A model generated the notes under the pieces. It was not told the origin of the DNA, searched no databases, and saw nothing but the letters and a program-made list of their open reading frames with translations. Source: an uncultured Eubacteriales bacterium (GTDB taxonomy: Bacteria; Bacillota; Clostridia; Lachnospirales; Lachnospiraceae). Taken from it: 64,000 nucleotides of DNA. The position numbers were made by a program, and so were the translations under genes. Of the stretch, positions 7,326-15,995 are shown in pieces (positions within the stretch are counted from its first letter, which is position 1; the number at the start of each line of letters is the position of its first letter). The DNA lies in contig CATOIK010000010.1 in NCBI GenBank assembly GCA_951800645.1, positions 20,665 to 84,664 on the forward strand, written 5' to 3'.

Positions 7326-9716
7326 TTACTTAAACACTACAATAGTTACACCGGCGTCGCCTTCACCGAACTCTGCCAAGTGGAATTCCTTTACATTCTT
7401 TAACTTCTTCAGATGCTTGTGGATGCCGGCCCGCAGAGCGCCGGTTCCTTTTCCGTGAACGACCCGCACCTGTCCTAAGTGGGCGATGCAGGCGTCGTCC
7501 AGATATTTGTCCAGAACTGCTACGGCCTCGTCTACTGTCATGCCCAGCAGATTGATTTCCGGGGAGACAGAGGCGGATTTAGACATTTTGATGCTGCTGC
7601 TTCCGCTTCCTTTTCTCCGGTTTTCCAGTCCGGGGCCGCTGATGGAATTTTCCTGAACCAGCTCCAGATCATTTATGTTGACCTTGGACCGGAGAATGCC
7701 CATCTGGACAAACAGGTTTCCGTTTGTATCCGGCAGAGAGCTGACGGTGCCGTTTAAGTTGAGAGAAAGCACCCTGACGCCGTCTCCCAGCTTTAAGGCC
7801 TTGGGATTGATGGCCTTGCGGGGTTTTACATCCTGCTTGATAGACAGGTTTCCGTCTACTTTTTTCAGGTTTTCCCGCAGCCTGGCCCGCTCTGCTTCCA
7901 GGGCTTTGGCGTCTATGCCGGAGGCGGCAGCCAGCTTGTTGATGTTTTTCACTGTCTGGTCTGCAGTTTCCTTGGCTTCCCGAAGAATTTGCTGAGCTTC
8001 TTCATTGGCACGGCGGATGATCTTGTCCCGGCGCTCGTCAAACCGCTCGTTCTTCTGCTCTAAGCTGGCTTTCAGCCGTGCAATTTCTGTCTTGTAGGAC
8101 TGGATTTCCTGCCGTTCCTTTTCAATGATAACCCGGCTTTCCTCCAGGTGGCTGATAATGTCCTCAAAGGTTTCGTCCTCTGCCTCAATGCGGCTCTTGG
8201 CGTCGTCTATGATGTAGTCCGGTAAGCCCAGCTTTTTGGAAATAGCGAAAGCATTACTCTTTCCGGGGATGCCGATTAAGAGCCGGTAGGTAGGCCGCAA
8301 AGTCTGCACATCAAATTCGCAGCAGGCGTTTTCCACGCCGGGGGTGCTTAAGGCATAAACTTTTAACTCGCTGTAGTGGGTGGTAGCCATGGTGCGGCAC
8401 TTCATATTATGAAGGAAGTTTAAAATAGCCATAGCCAGAGCAGCGCCTTCTGTAGGGTCTGTTCCAGCGCCCAGCTCGTCAAACAGGCAGAGGGACCGGC
8501 TGTCTGCTTTCCCTAAAATGTCCACAATATTAGTCATGTGGGCGGAAAAGGTACTTAAGCTCTGCTCGATGCTCTGCTCGTCTCCGATGTCAGCAAATAC
8601 TTCCTCAAATACGGCCAGTTCCGAACCTTCAAAAGCAGGGATGTGAAGTCCTGCCTGACCCATCAGAGTAAACAGGCCTACGGTTTTTAAGGAAACGGTT
8701 TTACCGCCGGTGTTGGGGCCGGTGACGATTAAAAGATCAAAGTCTCTGCCCAGCCAGACGGTAATGGGAACCACCTTCTGAGGATCCAGAAGGGGATGTC
8801 TGCCGTCCTTAACATGGATGCGGCCCTGGGTGTTGAACTTAGGCTCGCTGCATTTGTAGCGGCGGGACAAGGCTGCTCTGGCAAAGATAAAATCCAACTG
8901 GGAAAGCAGTTCTAAATCCATAGCCAGGGCTTCTGTATATGGAGCCAGTTCGTTGCTTAAGGATGCCAGTACCGCCTCAATTTCCTTTTGTTCTTCGATT
9001 TCCAGGGAGCGCAGCTCGTTGTTTAACTGAATGACAGCCATCGGCTCAATAAATAAGGTGGAGCCGGTGGCAGACTGGTCGTGAACCATGCCGTTTACCT
9101 GGGATTTGTACTCCGCCTTTACCGGCAGGCAGTAGCGGCCGTCCCGCATGGTGATGACTGCGTCCTGCAGGTAGCTGCGGCTGGAGTTCAGCACGCTGTT
9201 TAAGGCGGTGTGAATCCGGTCGCCTACGGTCTTCATGGAGCGGCGCACCCGGCGCAGTCCAGGGCTGGCGTCATCGCTGATTTCTTCTTCGGAAAGAATG
9301 CAGCGCTTGATCTCTGTGTTGGCCGGAGTCAGCGGTTCTAAGGAGCGGAACATTTCGTCTAAGGAATCGTCCGGAAATTCTTCGGATTCCTCGTGTCTGC
9401 CATAGGCCTTGGCTCGAGCCGCCACTGTTAAAAGGGAGCTGATGGATAAAAGCTCCTGAATGCTTAAGGCGCTGCCGATTTCCAGCCGTTTTAAAGAGTC
9501 CCGGATGTCCCGGACGCCGGAAAAGGAAAGGCTTCCTTTCATACGCACCCGTGCGGCGGCGTCTGTGGTTTCTGTCTGGGCTGCTAAAATCTGACTGTAA
9601 TCTGTCATAGGCAGAAGGTTCCGGCAAAGAAGCTTGCCGGGAGCCGAAGCGGCGTATTCTGTCAGTTGGGCGATGATTTTGTCATATTCTAATGTTTTTA
9701 ATACCTTTGCGTTCAT
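7326..9716 (-). CDS. mutS2: Endonuclease MutS2 / ribosome-rescue ATPase
   Basis: A full-length MutS2 of 796 residues. The N-terminal MutS-like core leads to the ATPase with Walker A GPNTGGKT (about residue 333) and Walker B in CLFDELGAGTDP. A coiled coil spans about 515-630, and a C-terminal Smr nuclease domain (about 715-796) carries VVHGKGTGALR. MutS2 lacks the mismatch-recognition domain of MutS; it is linked to suppression of recombination and, in Bacillus subtilis, to rescue of collided ribosomes. An extended -10 promoter lies about 90 bases upstream. The orphan response regulator follows on the same strand. Confidence 0.93.
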   Translation of the reverse strand: MNAKVLKTLEYDKIIAQLTEYAASAPGKLLCRNLLPMTDYSQILAAQTETTDAAARVRMKGSLSFSGVRDIRDSLKRLEIGSALSIQELLSISSLLTVAARAKAYGRHEESEEFPDDSLDEMFRSLEPLTPANTEIKRCILSEEEISDDASPGLRRVRRSMKTVGDRIHTALNSVLNSSRSYLQDAVITMRDGRYCLPVKAEYKSQVNGMVHDQSATGSTLFIEPMAVIQLNNELRSLEIEEQKEIEAVLASLSNELAPYTEALAMDLELLSQLDFIFARAALSRRYKCSEPKFNTQGRIHVKDGRHPLLDPQKVVPITVWLGRDFDLLIVTGPNTGGKTVSLKTVGLFTLMGQAGLHIPAFEGSELAVFEEVFADIGDEQSIEQSLSTFSAHMTNIVDILGKADSRSLCLFDELGAGTDPTEGAALAMAILNFLHNMKCRTMATTHYSELKVYALSTPGVENACCEFDVQTLRPTYRLLIGIPGKSNAFAISKKLGLPDYIIDDAKSRIEAEDETFEDIISHLEESRVIIEKERQEIQSYKTEIARLKASLEQKNERFDERRDKIIRRANEEAQQILREAKETADQTVKNINKLAAASGIDAKALEAERARLRENLKKVDGNLSIKQDVKPRKAINPKALKLGDGVRVLSLNLNGTVSSLPDTNGNLFVQMGILRSKVNINDLELVQENSISGPGLENRRKGSGSSSIKMSKSASVSPEINLLGMTVDEAVAVLDKYLDDACIAHLGQVRVVHGKGTGALRAGIHKHLKKLKNVKEFHLAEFGEGDAGVTIVVFK

Positions 9717-9807
9717 ATATAACCTCGAAACATTTATTAAATATAGATTACTGTCGTTCGTAATAAAGGGGCAGAGGCAAAACGGAAAATTACCCCAATT
9801 ATCTACG

Positions 9808-9816
9808 ATTATAGCA
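9808..9816 (-). promoter_or_regulatory. Extended -10 promoter for mutS2
   Basis: On the minus strand, TG, one base and TATAAT (9813 to 9808) make an extended -10 about 90 bases before the mutS2 start. No clear -35 is visible. Confidence 0.45.
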
Positions 9817-9882
9817 TGATTTCCTTAAAGGGGAAAGGCTTTCCAGGCCAGGTGGTGCAAACTTTTTTCTTAAGTTTTTAGG

Positions 9883-9911
9883 TTGCACATTTTTCGTGGT
9901 GACATTATAAT
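9883..9911 (+). promoter_or_regulatory. Promoter with a leader of about 200 bases
   Basis: TTGCAC (9883-9888), a 17-base spacer and a perfect TATAAT (9906-9911) read rightwards. The next convincing start codon is at 10123, so the 5' leader would be about 200 bases. Confidence 0.65.
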
Positions 9912-10122
9912 GGAATATAACAGAGCAGGCGGCGGAGCGGCAGTTGTGGGAACAGGCGTTAAGCTCGCTTATCAGCATGTTCTTGTATTTGCCGTCCTAT
10001 CGAATATTCATTGGATGCTACTTGGCCGGCTTTTGTGGGTTAAGCAGAGCGCCGCCGGAAATAAAGATACAATCGCGTCATTTACAGCAAAAGGGAGGAC
10101 ATGAAGTAAGGAGGGTTGTTCT
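9912..10122 (+). other. Long leader of the HtrA-like gene, content unclear
   Basis: This stretch lies inside the 406-base gap between the divergent mutS2 and HtrA-like genes. Two overlapping short open frames are present, but neither has a ribosome binding site at a sensible distance from a start codon. I do not call a gene. The segment could be an untranslated leader or a small RNA of about 200 nt. I tried to see tmRNA and 6S RNA landmarks and could not. Confidence 0.3.
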
Positions 10123-11445
10123 ATGCCTGAAGTACACGGTCCGAAAAACGAACAGGAGAAAAACGGGAAGCGGAACTTTATCAATGAGAAAGTAGTGCGG
10201 CAGCCATTGTCCAGGCGGCAGATGGCGAAGCGCGGCCTTGTTATGCTTTGCAGCGCAGCAGTCTGCGGAGTAGTGGCGGCAGTCAGTTTTGCGGCGGCAG
10301 TGCCTTGGGCCGAACGGATTTTTAAAGACCCGGAGAAGGAGCCGTCTCACATTTCCATTCCCAAAGATGTAATAGAAACTACAGCGCCGCCGGAAACTAC
10401 GGAGGCGCCGGAGACAGAAAATCCTCAGGAGCCGCCCATAGAGGAAAAAGTTCAGTCTGCCATGGAGAATTACCGTTACACGGTAGAGGATTTGACCTCC
10501 ATGATAAACAGCCTGCGGGTTCAGGCCGTCAATGCCAATAAAGGCATTGTGGTGATTCATTCCGTCCAGCAGGAGGTAGACTGGTTTAATAATGAGCTGG
10601 AAACCAGCGGTGTGTATGCGGGAGCGGTCATTGCGGAAACTGAACAGGAGATTCTGATTCTGACTCCCTGTGATGCAGTAGAGAACGACTCTATCAAGGT
10701 TACATTTGGAAACGGTCAGGATGTGAATGCCAGAATGAAGCAGAAAGACGCCGTGTCCGGTGTGGCTGTAGTCAGTGTGGATGTCAGCCAGTTGGATAAG
10801 AGCGTGCTGCAGACCATAGAGCCGGTGCCTCTGGGAAATTCCTACATCGTGCGGGAAGGAGAGATGCTGATTGCAGTGGGAAGTCCGGCAGGAGCCGTTC
10901 ATTCCATTGATTACGGCGTGGTATCCTATATCCAGAAAAATGTGCAGATGGTGGACCAGAACAGCCGTCTCATGTATGCAGATATTCTGGCGGATGCAGA
11001 TAAGGGAACCTTTTTCTTAAATACATCTGGTGAGCTGGTGGGCTGGGCCGTAAGTCAGGAGGAAGACATCGGCACAAAAGAGAATATTGCAACCATGATG
11101 GGCATATCAGACAGGAAGGGAATCCTGGAACGGCTGAGTAATGGCCTGGGTGCGCCGCTTATTGGCGTGCAGGGCCAGACTGTGCCGGAGACTATGACAG
11201 AACAGGGACACCCGGCAGGGGTTTATGTGGTAAATGTGGTGCCGGACAGTCCGGCTTACGGAGCAGGGATCCAGAGCGGAGACATCATCACTGCCATAGA
11301 CGGTAAGCCGCTGCTGTCCATGCGGGAGTACCAGAATATGATGGAATCTCTGGAATGCGGCCAGCTGGTTCATATGACGGTGGAGCGCAACGGCATCTCC
11401 CAGTACACGGAGCTGGAATTTCAGGTGACTACTGGAGCCAGATAG
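10123..11445 (+). CDS. HtrA-like membrane-anchored PDZ protein lacking the protease triad
   Basis: A protein of 440 residues with an HtrA/DegP layout: a basic cytoplasmic N-terminus, one membrane segment (about 37-60), a Pro/Thr/Glu-rich linker, a trypsin-like fold (about 130-340) and a C-terminal PDZ domain (about 345-435, with AYGAGIQSGDIITAIDG). None of the three catalytic residues is where expected. The usual TNxHVV reads TPCDAV, the DxAVL segment reads SGVAVV, and GNSGGP is replaced by DKGTFFL. It is therefore probably an inactive protease fold acting as a binding or sensor protein outside the membrane. ATG 10123 follows a strong AAGGAGG. It precedes the YhaM-type gene by 57 bases. Confidence 0.78.
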   Translation: MPEVHGPKNEQEKNGKRNFINEKVVRQPLSRRQMAKRGLVMLCSAAVCGVVAAVSFAAAVPWAERIFKDPEKEPSHISIPKDVIETTAPPETTEAPETENPQEPPIEEKVQSAMENYRYTVEDLTSMINSLRVQAVNANKGIVVIHSVQQEVDWFNNELETSGVYAGAVIAETEQEILILTPCDAVENDSIKVTFGNGQDVNARMKQKDAVSGVAVVSVDVSQLDKSVLQTIEPVPLGNSYIVREGEMLIAVGSPAGAVHSIDYGVVSYIQKNVQMVDQNSRLMYADILADADKGTFFLNTSGELVGWAVSQEEDIGTKENIATMMGISDRKGILERLSNGLGAPLIGVQGQTVPETMTEQGHPAGVYVVNVVPDSPAYGAGIQSGDIITAIDGKPLLSMREYQNMMESLECGQLVHMTVERNGISQYTELEFQVTTGAR

Positions 11446-11502
11446 AACATCTGGCAATGAGGGTCAAGACAGGATAGAAAAGAGACAGAAAAGGGGAAAA
11501 CC

Positions 11503-12444
11503 ATGAAGTATATTGACAGCCTGCGGGAAGGCATGCGTATTTCGGAGGTGTATCTGTGTAAATCCAAGCAGATTGCACTTACTAAGTCGGGAAAGGAGTA
11601 CGGAAGCCTGGTGCTGCAGGACAAAACCGGAACGGTGGACGCCAAAATCTGGGATTTGGGTTCGCCTGGGATCGGGAATTTTGAGCCGTTGGATTATGTT
11701 TGCGTGGACGCAGATGTAACCATGTTTATGAATGCAAATCAGCTGAATGTAAAGCGGATCCGCAAGGCAGATGAAGGAGAGTATGTTCCGTCGGATTACC
11801 TGCCGGTGTCCGGAAAGGACATTGGAGTGATGTACGAGGAACTGCTGGATTTGGTGGCTTCCGTGAAGAATCCGTACCTGCGCCGTTTGCTGGACGGCTA
11901 TTTTGGAGAACCGGACTTTGCCAGGGCATTTCAGTTCCACAGCGCAGCCAAGAGCGTACACCACGGCTTTGTAGGCGGCCTTTTAGAGCACACTTTAAGC
12001 GTAACGAAAATGTGCAGCTATTTTGCAGAGGCTTATCCCATGCTGAACCGGGATTTGCTGCTGACAGCGGCTATGTTCCATGACATCGGAAAGACCAGAG
12101 AGCTTTCTGCATTTCCGGAAAATGATTACACAGACGATGGACAACTGCTGGGGCACATTATTATCGGCACAGAGATGATTGGGGAGAAGATTCGGCAGAT
12201 TCCGGATTTCCCGGCTAAACTGGCGGCAGAGTTAAAACACTGTATTTTGTCCCATCATGGGGAGCTGGAGTACGGTTCTCCCAAGAAGCCGGCTATTTTG
12301 GAGGCGCTGGCCTTAAACTTTGCAGACAATGCAGACGCTAAGATAGAAACCATGATTGAGGTAATCAGGGGAGCCGGAGACAACAACGGATGGCTGGGTT
12401 ACAACCGGCTTTTAGAGACTAATATCCGGAAAACTTCCCAATAG
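11503..12444 (+). CDS. yhaM: YhaM-family 3'-5' exoribonuclease (OB fold plus HD domain)
   Basis: A protein of 313 residues matching the YhaM/CBF1 family in length and layout. The N-terminal OB-fold (about 1-95) should bind single-stranded nucleic acid. The HD domain (about 155-290) carries EHTLSV and FHDIGK, whose His and Asp bind the catalytic metal. Bacillus subtilis YhaM trims RNA and single-stranded DNA from the 3' end. In that organism yhaM sits with yhaN and yhaO; relatives of those two lie about 5.4 kb downstream here, on the other strand. Start ATG 11503 follows AAAAGGGG. Confidence 0.85.
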   Translation: MKYIDSLREGMRISEVYLCKSKQIALTKSGKEYGSLVLQDKTGTVDAKIWDLGSPGIGNFEPLDYVCVDADVTMFMNANQLNVKRIRKADEGEYVPSDYLPVSGKDIGVMYEELLDLVASVKNPYLRRLLDGYFGEPDFARAFQFHSAAKSVHHGFVGGLLEHTLSVTKMCSYFAEAYPMLNRDLLLTAAMFHDIGKTRELSAFPENDYTDDGQLLGHIIIGTEMIGEKIRQIPDFPAKLAAELKHCILSHHGELEYGSPKKPAILEALALNFADNADAKIETMIEVIRGAGDNNGWLGYNRLLETNIRKTSQ

Positions 12445-12487
12445 GAAAAGCAACAGAAACCAAAAAAAATTTTAGGAGGAAAGGGCG

Positions 12488-13432
12488 ATGTGCAAAAAGT
12501 GTATTGGTGTGGATGTAGGAGGGACCAGCGTAAAACTTGGTCTGTTTGAGACTACAGGCAAGCTGCTGTTTAAATGGGAGATTCCCACCAGAAAAGAGGA
12601 TGGCGGCAAGTACATCCTGGAGGATGTGGCAGTTTCCATCAGAGAGGTGCTGCGGGAGCGTTTGATTCATTTAGAGGATGTTGTCGGCATTGGCCTTGGT
12701 GTTCCAGGCCCGGTTATGCCGGATGGCAGCGTAGAGATGTGCGTAAACCTGGGATGGAAAAATGTGAATCCCCAGCAGCAGTTAAGCAGCCTTTTAGACG
12801 GCGCCTTTGTAAAAAGCGGAAATGACGCCAATGTGGCAGCCCTGGGCGAAATGTGGCAGGGCGGCGGCATGGGATTTTCTGATATTGTAATGGTTACTTT
12901 GGGAACCGGCGTTGGCGGCGGCGTTATTATGGATGAAAAGATCATTTCCGGAAAGCATGGCCTGGCTGGAGAAATCGGCCATATTCATATCCGGGACGAG
13001 GAGACGGAGCCTTGTAATTGCGGCGGCGTAGGCTGTGTGGAGCAGGTGGCAAGCGCAACGGGAATTGCCAGAGAGGCCAGACGGAAGATGGCGGCCAGCG
13101 CAGAGCCTTCTGCCATGCGGCAGTTTGGGGACGATATTACAGCCAAGGATGTGCTGGATGCGGCCAAGGCCGGAGATAAGCTGGCTCTGGAAGTAATGGA
13201 TACGGTAGGACATTATCTTGGCCTGATGATGGCTCAGGTAGCCATGACCGTAGACCCTCAGATGTTTGTAATCGGCGGCGGCGTTTCCAAGGCAGGCCAG
13301 TTCCTGGTAGATGTGGTGAAGAAGCACTACGATGCTTTCACTCCTATTTCTACCCGGAAGGCAGTGATTGGTCTGGCGAAGCTGGGTAATGATGCTGGGA
13401 TTTACGGTGCGGCCAGACTGGTATTAGGATAA
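12488..13432 (+). CDS. glcK: ROK-family glucokinase
   Basis: A kinase of 314 residues that should phosphorylate glucose to glucose-6-phosphate with ATP. The phosphate-binding motif DVGGTSVK is at the N-terminus and GTGVGGG lies mid-protein. The ROK signature with the zinc cluster CNCGGVGCVEQ is complete, preceded by the catalytic-site EIGHIH. It has no N-terminal DNA-binding domain, so it is an enzyme and not a ROK repressor. The start has a strong AGGAGG 8 bases upstream. It fits with the glycogen and maltodextrin genes elsewhere in the window. Confidence 0.88.
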   Translation: MCKKCIGVDVGGTSVKLGLFETTGKLLFKWEIPTRKEDGGKYILEDVAVSIREVLRERLIHLEDVVGIGLGVPGPVMPDGSVEMCVNLGWKNVNPQQQLSSLLDGAFVKSGNDANVAALGEMWQGGGMGFSDIVMVTLGTGVGGGVIMDEKIISGKHGLAGEIGHIHIRDEETEPCNCGGVGCVEQVASATGIAREARRKMAASAEPSAMRQFGDDITAKDVLDAAKAGDKLALEVMDTVGHYLGLMMAQVAMTVDPQMFVIGGGVSKAGQFLVDVVKKHYDAFTPISTRKAVIGLAKLGNDAGIYGAARLVLG

Positions 13433-13453
13433 AAGCCCCATAGAATGAGGAGA

Positions 13454-13480
13454 CCCCGGTGGACTTTCGTCCAGCCGGGG
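13454..13480 (+). terminator. GC-rich hairpin after glcK, possible terminator
   Basis: CCCCGG-T-GGAC pairs with GTCC-AG-CCGGGG around a TTTC loop, 21 bases after the stop. No T-run follows, so it may be a weak terminator or an mRNA 3'-end stabiliser. Confidence 0.45.
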
Positions 13481-13513
13481 CAATTATGAAAAATCTATGT
13501 GCAATTTGACTAT

Positions 13514-13538
13514 GAAATCAAGGCACATTCTTGATTTC
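13514..13538. promoter_or_regulatory. Perfect 9-7-9 inverted repeat before the pyrophosphatase gene
   Basis: GAAATCAAG and CTTGATTTC flank a seven-base spacer in the 246-base AT-rich gap between glcK and the pyrophosphatase gene. No T-run follows. It is spaced like an operator for a dimeric regulator, but it could also fold as an mRNA hairpin. A weaker inverted repeat (GTATGT ... ACATAC) follows near 13562-13586. Confidence 0.35.
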
Positions 13539-13678
13539 TTATAGGAAAAGTATAAAAAATGTATGTGAACAAAATATGAACATACTGTAAACAGAATGTG
13601 AAATATCGTGCAAAAGCAATAAAAATTACGAGAATCAGGTAAAGATTTTGTATAAATTACAAATAATAAGGAGGAGTT

Positions 13679-15352
13679 ATGGCAGAAAAAGAGAGAAAAA
13701 CCATGGTGATCGGACATAAGAACCCGGATACGGATTCCATCTGTTCCGCCATCTGCTATGCCAGATTAAAGGCTGCCATCACCGGCAAGGCTTATGCGCC
13801 CTGCCGGGCCGGTCACATCAACGAGGAGACTCAGTTTGTCTTAAACTATTTCGGTGTGGAAGCACCGGAGCCGGTAGAGACGGTGAAAACTCAGGTGCGG
13901 GACATCGAAATCCGGGAGACCAAGGGCGTAGACCGGAATATTTCCTTAAAAAAGGCCTGGAATCTGATGCAGGACGCCAATGTAGTGACCCTGCCTGCAG
14001 TCAGTCAGAACAATGTGCTGGAAGGCCTGATCACAGTCGGCGATATTACCCGCTCCTACATGAATGTATACGACAGCAGCATTTTGTCCAAGGCAAGAAC
14101 TCAGTACAGCAACATTATCGAAACATTGGAAGGCCATCTGGTGGTAGGAGATGAAAGCGCCTATTTCTCTCAGGGAAAGGTGCTGATTGCAGCAGCCAAC
14201 CCGGATATGATGGAGTATTACATTGCGGAACACGATCTGGTTATTTTAGGAAATCGGTACGAGTCCCAGCTTTGCGCCATTGAGATGGAGGCGGACTGCA
14301 TCATCGTCTGTGAGGGAGCTGCAGTATCCATGACGATCCGGAAGCTGGCTCAGGAGCATGGCTGTACGGTAATTACCACCCCTTACGATACCTATACGGC
14401 TGCCCGTCTGATCAACCAGAGTATGCCGGTCAGCTATTTTATGAAAACAGAAAATCTGATTACCTTTGAGGATGGAGATTTTATCGACGACATCAAAGAG
14501 GTAATGGCCAGCAAACGCCACCGGGATTTCCCCATTATGGATATGGATGGGAAGTACCGGGGTATGATTTCTCGCCGGAACCTTTTAGGCGCGCGGGGAA
14601 AACAGATTGTTCTGGTGGACCACAATGAGAAAAACCAGGCAGTGGACGGTATTGAGAATGCAGAGATTTTAGAGATTATCGACCACCACAAGCTGGGCAC
14701 AGTGGAGACCATTGCGCCTGTATTTTTCCGGAACCAGCCTTTAGGCTGTACTGCCACGATTGTGTATCAGATGTATCACGAAAACGGCGTTGAAATCGAC
14801 AAGACTACTGCAGGACTTTTATGCAGCGCCATTATTTCCGATACTTTGCTGTTCCGTTCTCCCACCTGTACGGAGACGGATAAGGCGGCGGCTCTGGCAC
14901 TGGCTGAGGCAGCAGGTATCAACATCCATGACTATGCAGCCAAGATGTTTGCAGCAGGCAGCAATCTGAGAAACAAGAGTGATGAAGAAATTTTCTATCA
15001 GGACTTTAAGCGGTTTACTGCCGGAAAGGTGTCCTTTGGAGTAGGCCAGATCAGCTCCTTAAACGAGGAGGAGCTGGTAACCCTGCGGGAGCGGATGATG
15101 CCTTACATCAAGGAGGCCCATCAGCAGCACGGCGTAGACATGATGTTCTTCATGCTTACCAATATTTTAAAGGAGTCTACAGTGCTGCTTTATGAGGGGG
15201 CAGGAGCCAGGGCCATGCTGGATACTGCTTTCCATTTAGAGGCGGGACAGGAATCTATGACAGATTCCAGAGAAGGCTTTGTGGAGCTGCCGGGCGTGGT
15301 GTCCAGAAAAAAACAGTTGATTCCGGCAATTATGATTGCCTGCGAGGAATAA
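13679..15352 (+). CDS. ppaC: Manganese-dependent inorganic pyrophosphatase with CBS and DRTGG domains
   Basis: A family II pyrophosphatase of 557 residues that hydrolyses pyrophosphate to two phosphates. The DHH domain begins with GHKNPDTDSI and continues to DHHKLGT; the DHHA2 domain has SDTLLFRSPT. The insert between the two halves of the DHH domain (about 70-310) holds two CBS domains split by a DRTGG domain. This regulatory form is known from Clostridium perfringens and is controlled by adenine nucleotides, including diadenosine polyphosphates. The start follows AAGGAGG. It is a single gene with its own upstream gap, so regulation is probably separate. Confidence 0.92.
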   Translation: MAEKERKTMVIGHKNPDTDSICSAICYARLKAAITGKAYAPCRAGHINEETQFVLNYFGVEAPEPVETVKTQVRDIEIRETKGVDRNISLKKAWNLMQDANVVTLPAVSQNNVLEGLITVGDITRSYMNVYDSSILSKARTQYSNIIETLEGHLVVGDESAYFSQGKVLIAAANPDMMEYYIAEHDLVILGNRYESQLCAIEMEADCIIVCEGAAVSMTIRKLAQEHGCTVITTPYDTYTAARLINQSMPVSYFMKTENLITFEDGDFIDDIKEVMASKRHRDFPIMDMDGKYRGMISRRNLLGARGKQIVLVDHNEKNQAVDGIENAEILEIIDHHKLGTVETIAPVFFRNQPLGCTATIVYQMYHENGVEIDKTTAGLLCSAIISDTLLFRSPTCTETDKAAALALAEAAGINIHDYAAKMFAAGSNLRNKSDEEIFYQDFKRFTAGKVSFGVGQISSLNEEELVTLRERMMPYIKEAHQQHGVDMMFFMLTNILKESTVLLYEGAGARAMLDTAFHLEAGQESMTDSREGFVELPGVVSRKKQLIPAIMIACEE

Positions 15353-15399
15353 AAAATTCGGCGGCAAAACAGGTGTCTGCCGGACGGAAAGGAGCTTTT

Positions 15400-15993
15400 A
15401 TGGCAAAGCAGTATTGGCGGGGCGGCAATATGCTGTACCCGGTTCCGGCAGTTATGGTAAGCTGCCAGAGGCCTGGAGAGCGCCCTAATATTATTACAGT
15501 GGCCTGGGCAGGAACGGTGTGTTCCACTCCGGCTATGCTGTCCATTTCTGTGCGGAAGGAGCGGTATTCCTATGATATTTTAAAGGAGACCGGCGAGTTT
15601 GTAGTAAATCTGGTAAATCGGGAGCTGACCTTTGCAACGGATTACTGCGGTGTGAAATCCGGCCGGGATGTGGATAAATTTGCCCAGATGAATCTGACAG
15701 CCCAGGCCTCCCAGCATGTGGCAGCGCCGGGCATTGCAGAAAGTCCGGTTAATTTAGAGTGCCGGGTAACCCAGGTAATTCCTTTGGGCAGCCACGACCT
15801 GTTCCTGGCAGAGATTTTGGGGGTTACCATAGACGAGCGGTATCTGGATGAAAAGGGAACCTTCCACTTAAACGATGCAGGGCTGGTGGCGTACTCCCAC
15901 GGAACCTATTTTGAACTGGGGAAAAAGCTGGGGACCTTTGGCTATTCGGTGAAAAAGAAAACCAGGGATTCCGGAAAGAAACGGAGACAGTAA
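15400..15993 (+). CDS. Flavin reductase family protein (FMN split barrel)
   Basis: A flavin reductase-like protein of 197 residues. The N-terminal part (VPAVMVSC, ITVAWAGTVCSTPAMLSISV) fits the FMN-binding split-barrel domain of the flavin reductase/flavoredoxin group. It should bind FMN and reduce a partner or act as a small flavoredoxin; the partner is unknown. ATG 15400 lies after an AAAGGAG; GTG 15373 is in frame but has no such site. The gene ends two bases before the shikimate kinase start, so the pair is very likely co-translated. Confidence 0.8.
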   Translation: MAKQYWRGGNMLYPVPAVMVSCQRPGERPNIITVAWAGTVCSTPAMLSISVRKERYSYDILKETGEFVVNLVNRELTFATDYCGVKSGRDVDKFAQMNLTAQASQHVAAPGIAESPVNLECRVTQVIPLGSHDLFLAEILGVTIDERYLDEKGTFHLNDAGLVAYSHGTYFELGKKLGTFGYSVKKKTRDSGKKRRQ

Positions 15994-15995
15994 CC

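Noticed and set aside
9883..10195. Two overlapping short frames as possible small genes.
   Set aside because: No start has a ribosome site, and they overlap the promoter and the HtrA-like start.
13562..13586. GTATGT ... ACATAC and GAAC-like words as a LexA box.
   Set aside because: The spacing does not fit the Firmicute GAAC-N4-GTTC pattern; kept only as a weak inverted repeat.
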